Part shown: in pieces, positions 48,538 to 57,185 of the stretch
Layout of the letters: every line of letters starts with the position of its first letter
Numbering within the stretch: position 1 is the stretch's first letter
Assembly (NCBI GenBank): GCA_016719945.1
Contig: JADJYE010000002.1
Coordinates: forward strand, 186,001 to 250,000
Direction: 5' to 3'
Source: Polyangiaceae bacterium
GTDB taxonomy: Bacteria > Myxococcota_A > Polyangia > Polyangiales > Polyangiaceae
DNA length: 64,000 nt
Made by a program: the position numbers and the translations under genes
The notes under the pieces: model-generated
Told to the model about the DNA's origin: nothing
What the model saw: only the letters and a program-made list of their open reading frames with translations
The model's database searches: none

Positions 48538-50908
48538 ATGACCCAGCGCCCGTTCCCCGAGTCTCCGTTTCCCCTGCTCCCGTTGCGCTCCGGCGTTCTG
48601 CTGCCGGAGGGGGGCCTCACGCTCACCGTCGGTCGCCCGCGCAGCCTCGCCCTCATCGAGGGCCTGAAGTCGGGCTCGCTCTTCGGCGTCGTCACCCAGC
48701 GCGACCCCAAGGTCGAAGAGCCGGTCCCCGCAGACTTTCACGCCGTGGGCACCATCGCGCGGCTGTCGCAGATCGTCCGGGTGCCGGGCTCCGACGCGCT
48801 CCGCATCACCGTCGAGGGCTTGGGCCGCTTCGCCGTCGATCGGGTGACCAGCTACGAGCCGTTCCTCCAGGTCGAGGGCGCCCAGCTCGCCGACGAGCGC
48901 GGCGCCGACAAGGAGGCGAAGGTCCTCGCCGAGGAGCTCGAGTCCGCGCTCCGCGAGCAGGGCCCTCGGTCCTCCCAGATCGAGGACGCCCTGCGCTTCG
49001 TCGATCGGCCAGGCGCGTTCGCGGATCGGGTCGCCGGTCTGCTCGGCCTCGAGACCTCCGCGGCGCTCGAGGTGCTGGTGACGCTCGACGTGCAAGAGCG
49101 GGTGCGCAAGGTCCTCGGCTTCGTCTTCGAACAGCGGGAGCTGAGCGAGCTCCGCCAGAAGATCGGCGAGGACGTGCGCCGCGAGATCGGCAAGAATCAG
49201 CGCGAGCACCTGCTGCGGGAGCAGCTCCGCGCGATCCGGCGCGAGCTCGGCGACGACAAGGCTGACGAGGCCAGCAAGCTCCGGGACAAGCTCGACAAGG
49301 CCGGCCTCTCCGACGAGGCGCGCGAGGTCGTGGAGCGAGAGCTCTCTCGCCTCGAAGGCACCGGCGGACAAGGCGCCGAGGCCACGGTCATCAAGACCTA
49401 CCTCGAGTGGATCGCCGCGCTGCCTTGGAGCGCTCGCGCCCCCGTCAACTAAGACATCGACCGCATCGCCCACAAGCTCGACGAGGACCACACCGGCCTC
49501 GGCGACGTGAAGAAGCGCATCCTCGAGCACATGGCCGTTCGCAAGCTCTCGAAGAGCGAGCGCGGCACGATCCTCTGCCTGGTGGGCCCGCCCGGCGTAG
49601 GCAAGACCTCGCTCGGCCAGTCGATCGCCGACGCGACCGGCCGCCCCTACGTGCGGGTCGCGCTCGGCGGCGTGCGCGACGAGGCCGAGGTGCGCGGGCA
49701 CCGCCGGACGTACGTCGGGGCGATCCCCGGTCGCGTCTTGCACGGCTTGCGCAAGGCGAAGGTGAAGAACCCGGTCATGCTCCTCGACGAGATCGACAAG
49801 CTCTCGCACCACTGGGGCGGCGCCGCAGAGAACGCGCTGCTGGAGGTGCTCGACCCGGAGCAGAACAAGAACTTCACGGACCACTACCTCGAGGTGCCTT
49901 TCGATCTGTCGGAGGTCCTGTTTCTCTGCACGGCGAACACGCTCGACACACTCAGCGCGCCGCTGCGAGATCGCCTCGAGATCGTCGAGCTGACGGGCTA
50001 CACCCCGCCCGAGAAGCTCGCCATCGCCAAGAAGCACCTGGTTCCCAAGCGCATGAACGAGGCTGGTATCCCCCAAGGTGCGGTCGACTTCAGTGACGCT
50101 GCCCTCGGCACCATCGTGTCCAGGTACACCCGCGAGGCGGGCGTCCGACAGCTCGATCGAGAGATCGGTCGCGTCGCACGCAACGTCGCCCTCGAGGTCG
50201 CTCGCCACCACGACGAGGCGCCGATCGACGTGAAGATCGACGAGGCGTCGATCGAGCGGATCCTCGGCAAGCCGAAGTTCCGCAGCGAGGTCGCCGAGCG
50301 AACGAGCGTGCCCGGCGTGGCGACCGGGCTCGCGTGGACCCCCGTCGGCGGAGACATCTTGTTCATCGAGACGTCGCGGATGAAGGGCAAGGGTTCGGCT
50401 CGAGATCACGGGTCAGCTCGGCGACGTCATGAAGGAGTCGGCCCGCGCGGCGCTCACCTACGTGAAGAGCCACGCGGAGGAGCTCGGGTTCTCCGCCGAC
50501 CTGCTCGAGGAGTCCGACCTGCACCTGCACGTCCCCGCGGGCGCCGTCCCGAAGGACGGTCCCAGCGCCGGCGTCACGATCTTCACGGCGCTCGCGTCGC
50601 TGCTCTCGGGGCGCAAGGTCCGCTCCGACACGGCGATGACGGGGGAGTGCACGCTGCGCGGGCGAGTGCTCCCGGTCGGCGGCATCAAGGCGAAGGTCCT
50701 CGCGGCCCACCGAGCCGGGGTCCGGCGCATCATCCTCCCGAAGGACAACGAGCGCGACCTGGAAGACGTTCCGCTCGAGGCCAAGAACGAGCTCGAGCTC
50801 ATCCTCGCCGAGGACATGCGCGAGGTGCTCTCGGCCGCGCTGGAGGCCGAGCCCGAGCTGATCGTCCCCGGCGCCGAGGTGGTCGGCGTCGACGCCCCCG
50901 TCTCCTAG
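48538..50908 (+). pseudogene. lon: Lon protease (S16) with in-frame stop and frameshift
   Basis: ATP-dependent Lon protease of about 790 residues if intact, degrading misfolded and regulatory proteins in the cytoplasm. All domains are present: N-terminal LON substrate domain (FPLLPLRSGVLLPEG), coiled region, AAA+ (GPPGVGKTS, VMLLDEIDK) and the protease domain with Ser in KDGPSAGV and Lys in VGGIKAKV. Two lesions interrupt it. A TAA at 49450-49452 stands where the frame otherwise continues directly (N-stop-DID). Near 50393-50395 an extra G would shift the frame, since removing one base restores MKGK-VRLEITGQLGDVMKES. Either is a real decay or a read error. Myxobacteria usually carry two Lon proteins, so loss of one might be tolerated. 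Confidence 0.85.
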
Positions 50909-50935
50909 GGACCCCCCCTATCCGCGAGCGAGCGC

Positions 50936-51595
50936 TCAAGCGCGAACGCGGCTCGCGACGCCGCAGTGGTGGATGCGGCCTCGGTGGACGAGGCCGGTCT
51001 CTCGCCACTCGACGTCGCCCCCGAACGTGCGCGCGCCGAGGCTGTCCTCGGCGACGCGCACGTGGGCTTGGTAGCGGGTCGGCGCCGGATCTTCGCGCCA
51101 GGGGATTCGATAGAGCTGCCCGCGGCTCACGACCAACATCGGGCGCGCAGGTGTCGCGGCGGGTGAGTCGAGAGGCTCCTCACCGATCTCGAGCGAGAGC
51201 CGCCCGTGATCCTTCAGCGCCGTGGAGGCGGCGCGCTCGCTCACGCTCAGCGTGGCGTCGCGCACCGGGTACCTGACGGTGGCCGCGCCGAGCGCTCGGA
51301 CGACGCCTTGGTCGAGATCGCACGCGATCGCGAGCCACGCGAGAGCGCCGCGCCACCTCACCCCGAGCCGGAACAGGGCCTCGCCATAGTCCAGCCTCGG
51401 CCCCATCCGCAGGGGCCGGCAGAGCCCGAGCTGGCGCATCGAGAAGAACAGCACGTTCACGAGCGCGCCCTTCTCCCCCAGCTCTGGCTCCAGCCCGGCG
51501 GGCGTCAGGGCGCGCGCGGCGCTCGGCTGAAGGCGGCCGTCGACCTCCAGCGAGTGCTCCTCCGTGCCGCTCAGCTCGACGCTCGCTCTCGTCAC
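50936..51595 (-). CDS. Hypothetical protein, DUF2071-like
   Basis: 219-residue soluble protein. It resembles acetoacetate-decarboxylase-like DUF2071 members in spacing (LVNVLFFSMRQLG, YGEALFRLGVRW, VRYPVRDATLSVSE, PMLVVSRGQLYRIPWRED), but I cannot assign it firmly. No signal peptide is present. The N-terminal part (SVELSGTEEHSLEVDG) opens with strands and a Cys-poor core. It runs opposite to lon, whose stop is 27 bases away, and to the YceI-like gene. The open frame beyond 51595 is a shadow. Function unknown. Confidence 0.55.
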   Translation of the reverse strand: MTRASVELSGTEEHSLEVDGRLQPSAARALTPAGLEPELGEKGALVNVLFFSMRQLGLCRPLRMGPRLDYGEALFRLGVRWRGALAWLAIACDLDQGVVRALGAATVRYPVRDATLSVSERAASTALKDHGRLSLEIGEEPLDSPAATPARPMLVVSRGQLYRIPWREDPAPTRYQAHVRVAEDSLGARTFGGDVEWRETGLVHRGRIHHCGVASRVRA

Positions 51596-51702
51596 GGGTC
51601 GATCTTCTTCCGGCCAGCATGGAACCTCTCCATGGGGCGCGCGTATCGTACCCTCCTCGCGAGGGGGGCGCGCGCGCGTTGGGCGCGGGCGGTCGGAGGA
51701 CT

Positions 51703-52590
51703 ATGCGAATCGTGGGTTGGCTGGGGGTCTTGGGGGTGGGGGTCGTGGTGGCCTGTGGCGGCGACAAGACGCAGGTCGCGCCGACCGCGAGCGGCAGCGC
51801 CTTGGCCGCGGCCTCGGCGAAGACCGAGGCGGCGAAGCCCTTCGCGGTCGACACGGGCCCGAGCCTGGTCGGGTTCAGCATGGAGGCGCCTGACGAGAAG
51901 ATCCGGGGAAAGGCGGTGCAGTCGGTCAGTGGGACCCTCTTCATCGACCCGAAGGACCTCTCCCAGACCACGGGAAACATCGTGGTCGACCTCGACAAGC
52001 TCGAGCTGTACCAGCGAAAGAAGGGCGAGGACGGCAGGTTCCCCGACGAGGTGCGCGTGCCGAAGCAGAACGAGCACGCCCGCAATTGGCTCGAGATCGA
52101 CGACACCGCGCCCGAGCCAGACCGGACCAAGAACCGGCGCGTCGAGTTCAAGATCGAGTCGATCTCCGATCTCGCGGAGAAGGACATCACCAAGCTCCAG
52201 GGCGCCGAGCGGACCGTCAGCTTCACGGCCACGGGCGAGTTTCTGCTCCACCAACACAAAGCGACCAAGACGGTCGGCTTGTCGGCCACCTTCACCGTGG
52301 AGGGCGACCGAGTCGTCGACGTTCGCGTGAAGACCACGGCGCCCTTCGCCGTGAGCCTCGCGGAGTTCGACGTCCGCCCGCGCAAAGGCTTCGGCGTCCT
52401 CGCGCAGTCGACCCTCGAGACCTTCGGCTCGAAGGTCGCGAAAGAAGCCATGATCGAGCTCGACCTTCGGGTCATGCCCGAGGGCGGGAAGGCCGGCGCC
52501 GTTCTGCAGCCCGATCCCGTGCCGGTCGCGTCGGCCTCGGCCCCGACGTCCGGGGCGGTCTCGGCCAGCGCCGCGGGGCCAGCAAAATGA
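51703..52590 (+). CDS. YceI-family lipoprotein
   Basis: 295-residue lipoprotein; signal VLGVGVVVACGGD. The lipocalin-like YceI fold is visible in LVGFSMEAPDEKIRGKAVQS, SGTLFIDPKDLSQTTGNIVV, FKIESISDLAEKDITKLQG, VSFTATGEFLLHQHKATK and VKTTAPFAVSLAEFDVRP. YceI proteins bind isoprenoid or other long lipids in the periplasm; the ligand is unknown here. The C-terminus is a variable Ala/Ser/Pro tail. The ATG at 51703 follows a GGAGGA site. It ends 141 bases before the RiPP-like lipoprotein gene and is not obviously part of that operon. Confidence 0.85.
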   Translation: MRIVGWLGVLGVGVVVACGGDKTQVAPTASGSALAAASAKTEAAKPFAVDTGPSLVGFSMEAPDEKIRGKAVQSVSGTLFIDPKDLSQTTGNIVVDLDKLELYQRKKGEDGRFPDEVRVPKQNEHARNWLEIDDTAPEPDRTKNRRVEFKIESISDLAEKDITKLQGAERTVSFTATGEFLLHQHKATKTVGLSATFTVEGDRVVDVRVKTTAPFAVSLAEFDVRPRKGFGVLAQSTLETFGSKVAKEAMIELDLRVMPEGGKAGAVLQPDPVPVASASAPTSGAVSASAAGPAK

Positions 52591-52709
52591 CCGAAACTCT
52601 CCGCCGACCTCGGGCGTAGTCGTGCTTGCGGCGGCCGAACACGGCCTCGCCCGGGTTTCCCATCCGCCTCGTGGCGGCCTACACTTCGTTTTTCGCCGCT
52701 CCAGGTTGG

Positions 52710-52731
52710 CGGCGCGCTGGAAGGACACGCC
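52710..52731 (+). promoter_or_regulatory. Hairpin and ribosome-binding site before the RiPP-like precursor
   Basis: CGCCGC (52695-52700) pairs with GCGGCG (52710-52715), 9-base loop, and a GGAAGGA Shine-Dalgarno sequence follows about 6 bases before the ATG at 52732. This supports the start and indicates strong translation. Confidence 0.5.
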
Positions 52732-53112
52732 ATGTTGAACGTGAAGAACATCTCGGAAGCCCTCGCGGCGCTCGGAACGGTGGCGCTGGTGGCTGGTTGC
52801 GCGAGCTCCCAGGTCACCTCTCAGGAGGTCCCCGAGAAGAAGGACGAGGCTGCGACCGTCGACATCCCCGCGACGAACGAGACGGGGGACGCGGCAGCGT
52901 CGACCGCGAGCGCAGAGCCGACGCCCGCGTCCGCGACCGCGACGGCGACCGCCGCCGTGACGGCGACGGCGGCGGCGACCGCGGCGCCGACCGCGATGGG
53001 CTCTGCGAAGGCCGCCGGGACCTCCACGGTCAAGAAGACCTCGGGCAGCGCCGCCCCCAAGAAGCCGAAGGACAAGCCGGGGGACTGCGGTGAAGGCGGC
53101 TGCAAGATGTGA
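52732..53112 (+). CDS. Lipoprotein precursor of an MNIO-modified RiPP (bufferin/HvfA-like)
   Basis: 126-residue exported protein proposed to be the substrate of the adjacent MNIO enzyme. A signal peptide ends in the lipobox LVAGC (Cys23), so the mature form would be lipid-anchored. Next come about 90 residues of Ala/Thr/Pro/Ser linker, a Lys-rich stretch (KKTSGSAAPKKPKDKPG), and the C-terminus DCGEGGCKM with Cys119 and Cys124 four residues apart. HvfA and bufferin precursors carry EGKCG-type motifs that their DUF692 enzymes modify; GDCGEGGCK resembles them in spacing but is not identical. The gene ends 23 bases inside the upstream-most possible MNIO start. The role in metal handling is inferred. 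Confidence 0.75.
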   Translation: MLNVKNISEALAALGTVALVAGCASSQVTSQEVPEKKDEAATVDIPATNETGDAAASTASAEPTPASATATATAAVTATAAATAAPTAMGSAKAAGTSTVKKTSGSAAPKKPKDKPGDCGEGGCKM

Positions 53113-53131
53113 GTCCCACCCAGGTCGCGCA

Positions 53132-53986
53132 GTGCCAGTCGTGAATGGGGTCGGGCTCGGTCTGAGGTGGTGTTTCCTCGAGGAGGTCCTCGAGTCGGTG
53201 CGCGGGCGCGCCGCTCCTCTAGCTGTCGACTTCTTCGAGGTTTGTCCGGAGAACTACATGCGTCGAGGGGGGTACATCCCCTCGGCGCTCGCCGAGATCC
53301 GTGAGCACACGCCGGTCTTGTCGCACGGGCTCACGCTGTCCATCGGCGGCCTCGAACCGCAGGACGACGCGTACCTCGCCGAGCTGACGCGCTTCGTCCG
53401 CGGCCTCGGCGCGCCATTCCACTCCGATCACCTCTGCTTCAGCACCGCTGGCGGGCGGTTCACCCACGATCTGCTCCCGCTGCCGTTCATCGGTGAGGCC
53501 ATCACGCACGTCGCGGCGCGCGCGAGAGAGGTGCGGGAGCGCTTGGGCGTCCCGCTGGCGCTGGAGAACATCTCGTATTACGTGCGTCCCGGCGCCGCGG
53601 AGCTGAGCGAGGCAGCCTTCCTTCGCGCCGTCCTCGAGGAGGCCGACGTCGGTCTGCTGCTCGACGTGAACAACATCTTCGTCAACGCGAAGAACTTCGG
53701 CTTCGACCCGGTCACCTTCCTCGAGGCCCTCCCGCTCGAGCGCGTCGTGCAGATCCACGTCGCCGGGCACTGCTACGTCGAGCGCTACGAGCGCATCATC
53801 GACAATCACGGCGCCGAGACGCGCGACGAGGTCCTCGACCTGCTCGAGCTGGCCGTCAGCAGGGTGGGCCCGGTGCCGGTCCTGCTCGAGCGCGATAGCA
53901 ACGTCCCGCCTCTGTCCGAGCTCCTGGTCGAGCTCTCCCGCGTGCGATCTGCTTACCAGCGCGGCCTCGCGCGGAGGGCCGCGTGA
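53132..53986 (+). CDS. DUF692 multinuclear non-heme iron oxidase (MNIO, BufB/HvfB-like)
   Basis: About 284-residue TIM-barrel enzyme of the DUF692/MNIO family (MbnB, TglH, HvfB, BufB), which uses an iron cluster to rearrange cysteines in peptide substrates. Conserved elements are all visible: VGLGLRW, FFEVCPENYM, LSHGLTLSIGG, FHSDHLCFS, LENISYYV, LDVNNIFVN, IHVAGHCYVE, DNHGAET and LLERDSNVPPL, which contain the His/Asp/Glu/Asn metal ligands. GTG codons at 53090, 53132 and 53141 are possible starts; 53132 leaves a short N-terminus before VNGVGLG. It follows the precursor directly and its stop overlaps the DUF2063 start (GTGA). Confidence 0.9.
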   Translation: MPVVNGVGLGLRWCFLEEVLESVRGRAAPLAVDFFEVCPENYMRRGGYIPSALAEIREHTPVLSHGLTLSIGGLEPQDDAYLAELTRFVRGLGAPFHSDHLCFSTAGGRFTHDLLPLPFIGEAITHVAARAREVRERLGVPLALENISYYVRPGAAELSEAAFLRAVLEEADVGLLLDVNNIFVNAKNFGFDPVTFLEALPLERVVQIHVAGHCYVERYERIIDNHGAETRDEVLDLLELAVSRVGPVPVLLERDSNVPPLSELLVELSRVRSAYQRGLARRAA

Positions 53987-54834
53987 CGCCTTCCCCTCGT
54001 CTGCGCTCGATCTACGAGGTCATGGCCGCCTCCCTCACGGAGCCCGACGCTCCCGAGCGACGCGGGGAGCTGGGCCGCGGCTGGCTCGAGGACCGAGGGC
54101 TGCATCCGGCTGACCTCGAGGCGCTCGCCGCCGTCGACGATCGGTCCTTCTTCGCCTACCGCCACCTCTTGCGCAACAACCTGCGGGAGGCCATCGACAA
54201 CCAGCTGTCGCGCACCCGCGCGCTGCTTGGCGAGCGGCTCGACGCCGACATCGACGCGTATTTCTCGTCCGGCCTGCCCACGTCGCGCTACCTCCGCGAC
54301 GTGGCGTTCGAGCTCGTCGATTTCGCGACCCCGCGCTGGCGCTCCGCGCAAGACGTCCCCCCCTTCGCCGCGGAGCTCGCGCTCTTCGAGCTGCGGTCGT
54401 TCGAGTCCTCGGTGGCGGTGAGGCCGGCCGCCTCCGCGGCCCGCGCCGTCCCCAAGCTCGAGCTGGCGGCGCCGGTGGTGCTCGACGAGTCGGTCAAGGT
54501 CACGCGCTACGCGTACCCGGTGCACGAGCTCGCAGACGGAGCTCGCGAGCTCGAAGCGCGACCGACGGCCCTGCTCGTGTACCGCGATCGAGATTTCGAG
54601 CTGCGCTTCCTCGAGCTGTCGCCGCTGGCGGCCTCCATCGTCGAGCGGCTCCTCGCCGGGGCTGCGCTGGGTGAGGCGATCACGGCCAGCTGCGCGGCGG
54701 CCTCGACGCCGATCTCCCCCGAGCTGCTCGGAGAGATCGCCCAGCTCCTCTCAGACTACGCGGAGCGAGGTATCGTGCTCGGCTCGCCAGCCGACCCCAC
54801 GTTCGAGCCGACCGATGAACCAGCGAGCGAGTAG
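53983..54834 (+). CDS. DUF2063 (HvfC/BufC-type) MNIO partner protein
   Basis: 283-residue soluble protein. The N-terminal half has the DUF2063 pattern seen in HvfC, BufC and MbnC-type partners: FFAYRHLLRNNLREAI, LSRTRALLGERLDADIDAYF and TSRYLRDVAFELVDF. The C-terminal half (about 150-283) is a beta-rich and helical segment, a candidate peptide-recognition module. In known MNIO systems this partner presents the precursor to the enzyme. Its GTG start overlaps the MNIO stop, supporting a complex. Sequence identity to characterised members is likely low; the assignment rests on motif spacing and on context. The kinase-FGE gene begins 11 bases downstream. Confidence 0.75.
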   Translation: MTPSPRLRSIYEVMAASLTEPDAPERRGELGRGWLEDRGLHPADLEALAAVDDRSFFAYRHLLRNNLREAIDNQLSRTRALLGERLDADIDAYFSSGLPTSRYLRDVAFELVDFATPRWRSAQDVPPFAAELALFELRSFESSVAVRPAASAARAVPKLELAAPVVLDESVKVTRYAYPVHELADGARELEARPTALLVYRDRDFELRFLELSPLAASIVERLLAGAALGEAITASCAAASTPISPELLGEIAQLLSDYAERGIVLGSPADPTFEPTDEPASE

Positions 54835-54845
54835 GATGTGACCCG

Positions 54846-57077
54846 ATGACGGCCTCTCCCGATCCCCTCGGAATCGTTGGCACCACCGTCGATGGCCGGT
54901 ACCGCGTGGACGCCGTCATCGGTGAGGGTGGCTTCAGCGTCGTCTACCGCGCCGAGCACCTCATCTGGAAGCAGCCCGTCGCCCTGAAATGCTTCAACGC
55001 CCTCGCGGGTGTGCCGGCCCAGATGCGCGACGAGCTCTTGAAGGGGTTCATCCAGGAGGGGCGGCTCATGCAGGAGCTGTCCACCCGCACCGCCGCCATC
55101 GTCCAGGCGCGAGACGTCGGCACCCTCACCGCGCCGAAGAACGGGGAGCAGGTCCCCTTCATGGTGCTCGAGTGGCTCGAGGGGCGCCCCCTCGATCGCA
55201 TCCTCTACACCGAGCGCGAGCAGAGGCTCCCGGCGCGCTCGATCTACGACGTCGTCGCGCTGCTCGAGTCCGTGGCGAGCGCGCTCGAGGTCGCGCACGC
55301 GAAGAACATCGCTCACCGCGACATCAAGCCCGCGAACCTGTTCGTCATCGGAGACGCCCGCGGCGCCGGCGCCTTCGTGAAGATCCTCGACTTCGGCATC
55401 GCCAAGGTCATGGCCGAGCAGGCCCAGCTGCAGACCTCGCTCGCGATGACCGGCAAGGAGATCACCGCGTTCACGCCCAACTATGGCGCGCCGGAGCAGT
55501 ACAGCCGGGCGCACGGCGCGACCGGGCCGTGGACGGATGTCTTCGCGCTCGCGCTGATCATGGTCGAGATGCTGCGCGGCGGTTACCCTGCGCTCCAGGG
55601 CGACGACTACATCCAGCTCGCGGTCGCGAGCCGCGATCCGATGGTGCGCCCGACTCCGCGCTCCTTCGGCGTCGACGTGACCGACGATATCGAGCGCGTG
55701 TTCGTGAAGGCGCTCGCTGTCGCCCCCAAGGACCGCTTCAAGACCGCGGGCGAGCTGTGGTCGGCGCTGCACGCGGCTGTTTTTCCCGACAGCCCCGCGT
55801 GGTCTCCCGTCACGGTGGGCGGGGGCGCCTCTGCCGCGGCGTTTGGGCCGGGGTCGATGGCGGGGCGCGCGATGACGGGTCCTCAGGCCCCGACCACCGG
55901 CTCGCGCGGGGCACCGAGCGCGGTCATCGACACCGGGCCCGCGTCGCGCGGAGCGCCCAGCGCTCCGACGACCCCTGTCTTCGCCTCGGGATCCACCGGG
56001 AACGCGGTGCTCCCGGCCTCGCAGACGACCTCGTCCGTCGCTCCCAAGAAGTCGAGCACGGGCCTCTTCATCGGGCTCGGCGTGCTCGCGTTGGTCGCTG
56101 GCGCCGCCGGTGCGTTCTTCGTCTTCGGGACGAAGACGAAGGCCGGCGAGACTCCGGCTTCGTCGACCACCGAGCAGGCGTCGGCGGGCGTGTCGGCCAC
56201 GGTGTCCGCGAGCGCGGCCGGGCCCGTCCCCTTCTCGTGCGGAGCCGATCAGGCGCTCATCTCCGACGCCAAGTTCTTCATGGGCTCGGACGACGACGGC
56301 TTCGAGCTCTGGAAGCCGTCGCACAACGTCACGCTCTCGCCCTATTGCATCGACCACAACGAGGTCACGGCGGGGCAGTACAAGGAGTGCGTCGAGAAGG
56401 GCGAGTGCCAGCGCGTCGCGATCACTCCCGACTATCCGAAGAGCGAGAGCACGCCCCTCGAGCAGCACGAGAAGAACAAGAAGGCCTTCGCCGAGTTCTG
56501 CAATTTCGAGCAGGAAGGTCGCGTCAAGGCGGGCCGCGAGAAGCACCCGGTCAACTGCGTGACGTGGGAGATGGCGAACCGCTACTGCAAGTGGAAGGGC
56601 GGCAGGCTGCCGACCGAGGCCGAGTGGGAGTTCGCCGCGCGCGGCGCCGACGGGCGCAAGTTCCCCTGGGGCGATCAGATCGGGACCGAGAAGCACATGA
56701 ACGTCGCCGGTCCCGAGTTCCTCGAGTGGGAGAAGAAGGCCGGCATCAAGACCACCGACGCGACGATGTTCGAGAAGGACGACGGGTTCCCCGGGACCGC
56801 GCCGGTCGGCTCGTTCTCTGCGGGCGCGATGAAGCTCGGGCTCAACGACATGGTCGGCAACGTGTGGGAGTGGACGTTCGATCGCTTCGCGAGCTACACG
56901 AAGGACGACCAGGTCGACCCCATGGGCGCGGCTGCTGGCAACCGGCGAGCCATCCGCGGTGGGGCCTTCAGCGGCGCCGCGCACTCGTGGGTGAACCCCG
57001 CGTACCGGTACCACCAGCTCGAGACCGCAGCCTCGCACGCCATCGGGTTTCGGTGTGTGAGACCCTCCAAGCCATGA
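54846..57077 (+). CDS. Ser/Thr kinase fused to FGE/SUMF1-type domain, single membrane helix
   Basis: 743-residue fusion. The N-terminal Hanks kinase (about 18-300) has IGEGGFSVVYRAEH, VALKCFNALAG, IAHRDIKPANLF and ILDFGIAKV. A Gly/Ala/Ser/Pro linker leads to a membrane helix (LFIGLGVLALVAGAAGAFFV, about residue 405), and the periplasmic part is a formylglycine-generating-enzyme (SUMF1/PvdO) domain: MGSDDDGFELW, HPVNCVTWEMANRYC, GRLPTEAEWEFAARG, GLNDMVGNVWEWT, and GFRCV at the end. Other FGE-like domains bind copper or act as structural folds, so enzyme activity is uncertain. Starting 11 bases after the DUF2063 gene, it may be co-transcribed with the RiPP genes. Confidence 0.9.
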   Translation: MTASPDPLGIVGTTVDGRYRVDAVIGEGGFSVVYRAEHLIWKQPVALKCFNALAGVPAQMRDELLKGFIQEGRLMQELSTRTAAIVQARDVGTLTAPKNGEQVPFMVLEWLEGRPLDRILYTEREQRLPARSIYDVVALLESVASALEVAHAKNIAHRDIKPANLFVIGDARGAGAFVKILDFGIAKVMAEQAQLQTSLAMTGKEITAFTPNYGAPEQYSRAHGATGPWTDVFALALIMVEMLRGGYPALQGDDYIQLAVASRDPMVRPTPRSFGVDVTDDIERVFVKALAVAPKDRFKTAGELWSALHAAVFPDSPAWSPVTVGGGASAAAFGPGSMAGRAMTGPQAPTTGSRGAPSAVIDTGPASRGAPSAPTTPVFASGSTGNAVLPASQTTSSVAPKKSSTGLFIGLGVLALVAGAAGAFFVFGTKTKAGETPASSTTEQASAGVSATVSASAAGPVPFSCGADQALISDAKFFMGSDDDGFELWKPSHNVTLSPYCIDHNEVTAGQYKECVEKGECQRVAITPDYPKSESTPLEQHEKNKKAFAEFCNFEQEGRVKAGREKHPVNCVTWEMANRYCKWKGGRLPTEAEWEFAARGADGRKFPWGDQIGTEKHMNVAGPEFLEWEKKAGIKTTDATMFEKDDGFPGTAPVGSFSAGAMKLGLNDMVGNVWEWTFDRFASYTKDDQVDPMGAAAGNRRAIRGGAFSGAAHSWVNPAYRYHQLETAASHAIGFRCVRPSKP

Positions 57078-57110
57078 TCGGGCGGCGGGTCAGGCGAGTA
57101 GAGTAGCCCG

Positions 57111-57185
57111 GTGCCCGTCCCGCCTGCCCTCGAGCGCGATCTCGCGATCGTCGGCCCCTGGGCTCGCTCGCGCTCTCGCACGTGA
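57111..57185 (+). other. Short ORF overlapping the VWA gene start
   Basis: A 24-codon ORF from GTG 57111 (VPVPPALERDLAIVGPWAR...) ends in TGA overlapping the GTG of the VWA gene (GTGA). It is either a leader peptide coupled to the VWA gene or the true N-terminus displaced by a frameshift. The PALERDLAIVGPWAR stretch reads like real protein. Confidence 0.3.
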
